Source of the DNA: an uncultured Selenomonas sp.
Lineage (GTDB): Bacteria > Bacillota > Negativicutes > Selenomonadales > Selenomonadaceae
Reading direction: 5' to 3'
Assembly: GCA_945494195.1 (NCBI GenBank)
Contig: CALYVJ010000009.1
Span: forward strand, 1-16,606
DNA length: 16,606 nt
Shown here one piece after another: positions 14,835-16,606 of the stretch. How positions within the stretch are numbered: the stretch's first letter is position 1; every line of letters starts with the position of its first letter. Made by a program: the position numbers and the translations under genes. Under the pieces are notes generated by a model that worked only from the letters and a program-made list of their open reading frames with translations, did no database searches and was not told the DNA's origin.

Positions 14835-15863
14835 TTATTTTTTCTCACCCTCGTCTGCCAGTACCTCTTCTTGAGTCAGTGCATCCCGAATATGTTCCAG
14901 GACGTTGCCGTTCACATAATCGTTCGCGACTCCGATTGCACTGCAGATTGACTTAGCATTTGACGAGCCATGGCTGATGATGCAAACACCATTAACTCCC
15001 AAAAGCGGTGCACCACCATATTCTGACGCATCAAGACGTTTCCCCAGCTTCTTCAGCGTTGGCATCAGCATAAGTGCCCCCAGCTTCGCCAAAACACCAC
15101 CCTCTTTGATGGCTTCTTTTATCAGCTTCATGATGGTCTTTGCCAGTCCCTCTGCAAATTTTAGCACAACATTGCCAACAAATCCATCACAAATTACAAC
15201 ATCAAAATTTCCCTTCGGGATGTCACGGCCTTCTGCATTGCCGCCAAAATTGATCGTATGCATCTCTTTTAACAGGGCATACGTCTCTTTCGCCTGTTCA
15301 TTTCCCTTTGTCTCTTCTTCTCCGATGTTGAGCAGCCCTACTCTCGGATTTTTTGTTCCGAATACGTATTCCGCATAAATTGCCCCCATCATTCCGCTCT
15401 GTACTAGATGGATCGGCTTAGAATCAACATTCGCTCCGGAATCCAAAAGCAACGTTGCTCCCTTCGGTGTCGGAATCGGCGTTGCAATCGTCGGACGGCC
15501 AATGCCGCGAATTCGTTTCAGGATCAGCTGGGCAGCCGTAACTGCTGCGCCGGTACTGCCTGCTGATAATACGGCATCACAGACACCTTCCTTTACCAGA
15601 CGAGTTGCCACCACCAACGAAGAATCCTTTTTGCTGCGGACCGCCTCGGCCGGATGCTCATCCATCTCAATAACTTCCGTTGTATGATGAATCGTGATTC
15701 CGAGGTTTTCCCAACCATTTTCATGTTTGAGCACATCCCGGATTTTCTGTTCATCACCAACTAATACAATATCGCAATGATATTTTTTCGCCGCACGAAC
15801 TGCGCCGAACACAATCTGTTCCGGCGCAAAATCGCCGCCCATGGCGTCAACTGCAATTTTCAA
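14835..15863 (-). CDS. plsX: Phosphate acyltransferase PlsX
   Basis: PlsX converts acyl-ACP to acyl-phosphate, the donor used by the membrane acyltransferase PlsY to start phospholipid synthesis. It is a peripheral membrane protein. The 342 residues show the N-terminal VDAMGGDFAP, then AVLSAGSTGA, LLLDSGANVD and LLNIGEEETKGNE. Next come VVICDGFVGNVVLKFAEG and GAPLLGVNGVCIISHGSS, all typical of PlsX. The start is TTG at 15861-15863, with AAGG a few bases upstream; no in-frame ATG gives the same conserved start. It begins 15 bases after fapR, the conserved fapR-plsX order. Confidence 0.96.
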   Translation of the reverse strand: MKIAVDAMGGDFAPEQIVFGAVRAAKKYHCDIVLVGDEQKIRDVLKHENGWENLGITIHHTTEVIEMDEHPAEAVRSKKDSSLVVATRLVKEGVCDAVLSAGSTGAAVTAAQLILKRIRGIGRPTIATPIPTPKGATLLLDSGANVDSKPIHLVQSGMMGAIYAEYVFGTKNPRVGLLNIGEEETKGNEQAKETYALLKEMHTINFGGNAEGRDIPKGNFDVVICDGFVGNVVLKFAEGLAKTIMKLIKEAIKEGGVLAKLGALMLMPTLKKLGKRLDASEYGGAPLLGVNGVCIISHGSSNAKSICSAIGVANDYVNGNVLEHIRDALTQEEVLADEGEKK

Positions 15864-15878
15864 AAGTCCTTATCCCCC

Positions 15879-16439
15879 TTACTTCTCTCCCCACGAAACC
15901 ATAATGAATTTCGCGCGGAAAACTTCCTGGGTTTCATTATGGGTCTTTACCCACACAAAATACTTATTGCCACGAACCTTTACGATTTCTGCCTTGGCAA
16001 TCAATTTCTCCCCAACATGAACTGGTACCTTGTATTTTACGTTAGCCACACCAGTAACGGCCATTGGTGCATCAATCACAGCTAACGCCAAGGAATTGGC
16101 CTGGGAAAACATGTAATGCCCCTTGGCAATCTGAGTCTTGGCAAACACCATATCATCGGTTACCCGCAGCAGGGAAATACCTGAATGACCGAGTTCCAAA
16201 TCGATAAGCTCACCGACGACCTCGCCGCTTTGAATAGATTTCACCTTATTCTGCGCCTTTTCCGCCATATTCCGTATGCGTCCCCGCAATTCCGGTATGC
16301 CGAGCTCCAGGCGGTCCAGCCGAATTGTCTGAACACTGACCTCCAGATATTTTGCCAGCTCTTCATCTGTCAAAAAAGGTTTTGTCTTGACCTGCTCTAA
16401 GAGCAACCGCTGACGCTCTTTTTTTTTGACCCGTGCCAT
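15879..16439 (-). CDS. fapR: FapR, malonyl-CoA-responsive repressor of lipid synthesis genes
   Basis: FapR represses fatty-acid and phospholipid genes, and malonyl-CoA releases it from DNA. The 186-residue protein has an N-terminal DeoR-like helix-turn-helix (about 22-45, LTDEELAKYLEVSVQTIRLDR), a linker helix (about 50-70), and a C-terminal hotdog domain (about 72-184). The effector-pocket region includes GHYMFSQANSLALAVID. The ATG at 16437-16439 has AAGGGGG seven bases upstream. It is the first gene of the lipid operon, and its leader carries a FapR operator, so autoregulation is expected. The length matches the Bacillus protein. Confidence 0.95.
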   Translation of the reverse strand: MARVKKKERQRLLLEQVKTKPFLTDEELAKYLEVSVQTIRLDRLELGIPELRGRIRNMAEKAQNKVKSIQSGEVVGELIDLELGHSGISLLRVTDDMVFAKTQIAKGHYMFSQANSLALAVIDAPMAVTGVANVKYKVPVHVGEKLIAKAEIVKVRGNKYFVWVKTHNETQEVFRAKFIMVSWGEK

Positions 16440-16459
16440 CCAAACACCCCCTTGCGTTT

Positions 16460-16476
16460 TTAGTACCTGCTACTAC
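16460..16476. promoter_or_regulatory. FapR operator
   Basis: The plus-strand 17-mer TTAGTACCTGCTACTAC matches the Bacillus FapR consensus TTAGTACCTRNTACTAA at all but the last base. It lies about 12-28 bases downstream of the predicted fapR transcription start, where bound FapR would block early elongation or initiation. It implies feedback control of the whole operon by malonyl-CoA. Confidence 0.88.
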
Positions 16477-16494
16477 AATCTCATATAATGGTCT

Positions 16495-16523
16495 ATTATA
16501 AATGGTATGTCTTAAAAATGCAA
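16495..16523 (-). promoter_or_regulatory. Promoter of the fapR-plsX-fab operon
   Basis: On the minus strand, -35 TTGCAT (16518-16523), 17 bases, then -10 TATAAT (16495-16500). The start is near 16488. It lies just after the rpmF terminator and just before the FapR operator. A 10-bp palindrome, CAAGTACTTG (16521-16530), overlaps the -35 box. Confidence 0.8.
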
Positions 16524-16540
16524 GTACTTGAGAAATAAAA

Positions 16541-16566
16541 TAAGCAGGACAACTCCGTCCTGCTTA
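16541..16566 (-). terminator. Terminator after rpmF
   Basis: A perfect 10-bp stem (16541-16550 with 16557-16566, TAAGCAGGAC and its complement) has a 6-base loop. On the minus strand it is followed by the T-rich TTTTATTTCTC. It separates rpmF from the fapR promoter. Confidence 0.8.
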
Positions 16567-16578
16567 TACAGCTTCTAA

Positions 16579-16606
16579 TTATTCTGCTGCCTTGACAACC
16601 TCTTTG
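16579..16606 (-). CDS. rpmF: Ribosomal protein bL32, C-terminal end only
   Basis: Only the last eight codons and the TAA stop (16579-16581) are in the window, ending KEVVKAAE. This matches the usual C-terminus of bL32 (GKEVVK-) of the large ribosomal subunit. rpmF directly before the fapR/plsX-fab cluster is a widely conserved order, which supports the call. The gene continues beyond the window edge. Confidence 0.75.

Noticed and set aside
1..16606. CRISPR arrays, insertion sequences, prophage genes, tRNA or rRNA
   Set aside because: No regularly spaced repeats, transposase motifs, attachment duplications or structured RNA gene sequences were seen; the genes are housekeeping in conserved order apart from the pump/marR/MBL segment.

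Overview
The window looks like chromosomal DNA from a diderm (outer-membrane-bearing) Firmicute, most likely of the Negativicutes and probably near Selenomonas or Mitsuokella. The reasons are the mixture of traits. It has a Firmicutes-type FapR-controlled fatty-acid operon with FabK, a Gram-positive-style promoter and LexA-like box at recA, strong AGGAGG ribosome sites and frequent TTG starts. It also has a complete Gram-negative-type RND efflux pump with a lipoprotein adaptor. The genus is inference. All genes except one (a MarR regulator) lie on the minus strand, so the natural reading direction is from position 16606 down to 1.

Read that way, the window opens with the last codons of rpmF (ribosomal protein bL32) and a terminator. 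A promoter with a near-perfect FapR operator follows, then a tight cluster of about 7.6 kb: fapR, plsX, fabK, fabD, fabG, acpP, a second FabK/nitronate-monooxygenase-type flavoprotein with a four-cysteine cluster, fabF and rnc. FapR senses malonyl-CoA. PlsX makes acyl-phosphate for phospholipids. FabD loads malonate onto AcpP, and FabF, FabG and FabK carry out condensation and the two reductions. fabH, the dehydratase (fabZ) and the acc genes are not in the window. A perfect 14-bp hairpin separates acpP from the last three genes.

Next come a solo RNase Z-like metallo-beta-lactamase-fold gene with its own promoter, a terminator shared with marR, and the single plus-strand gene, marR. marR diverges from an adaptor plus RND pump operon. 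The intergenic region holds a sigma-A-type promoter facing the pump, with a perfect inverted repeat immediately downstream that is probably the MarR operator.

Beyond the pump terminator lie recA and recX, coupled, with a putative LexA box inside the recA promoter spacer. After another terminator comes the 5' 61% or so of guaA (GMP synthase), which runs off the window edge. guaA changes abruptly in composition near position 350: hand-counted GC3 is about 69% before and about 93% after. This suggests recombination or an assembly join.

Most of the window is well-understood housekeeping DNA. The best candidate for something under-described is the four-cysteine FabK paralogue inside the fatty-acid operon, which could be a FabX-like enzyme for oxygen-independent unsaturated fatty acid synthesis. 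I saw no tRNA, rRNA, CRISPR array, insertion sequence or riboswitch, and no gene-free stretch longer than 300 bases.
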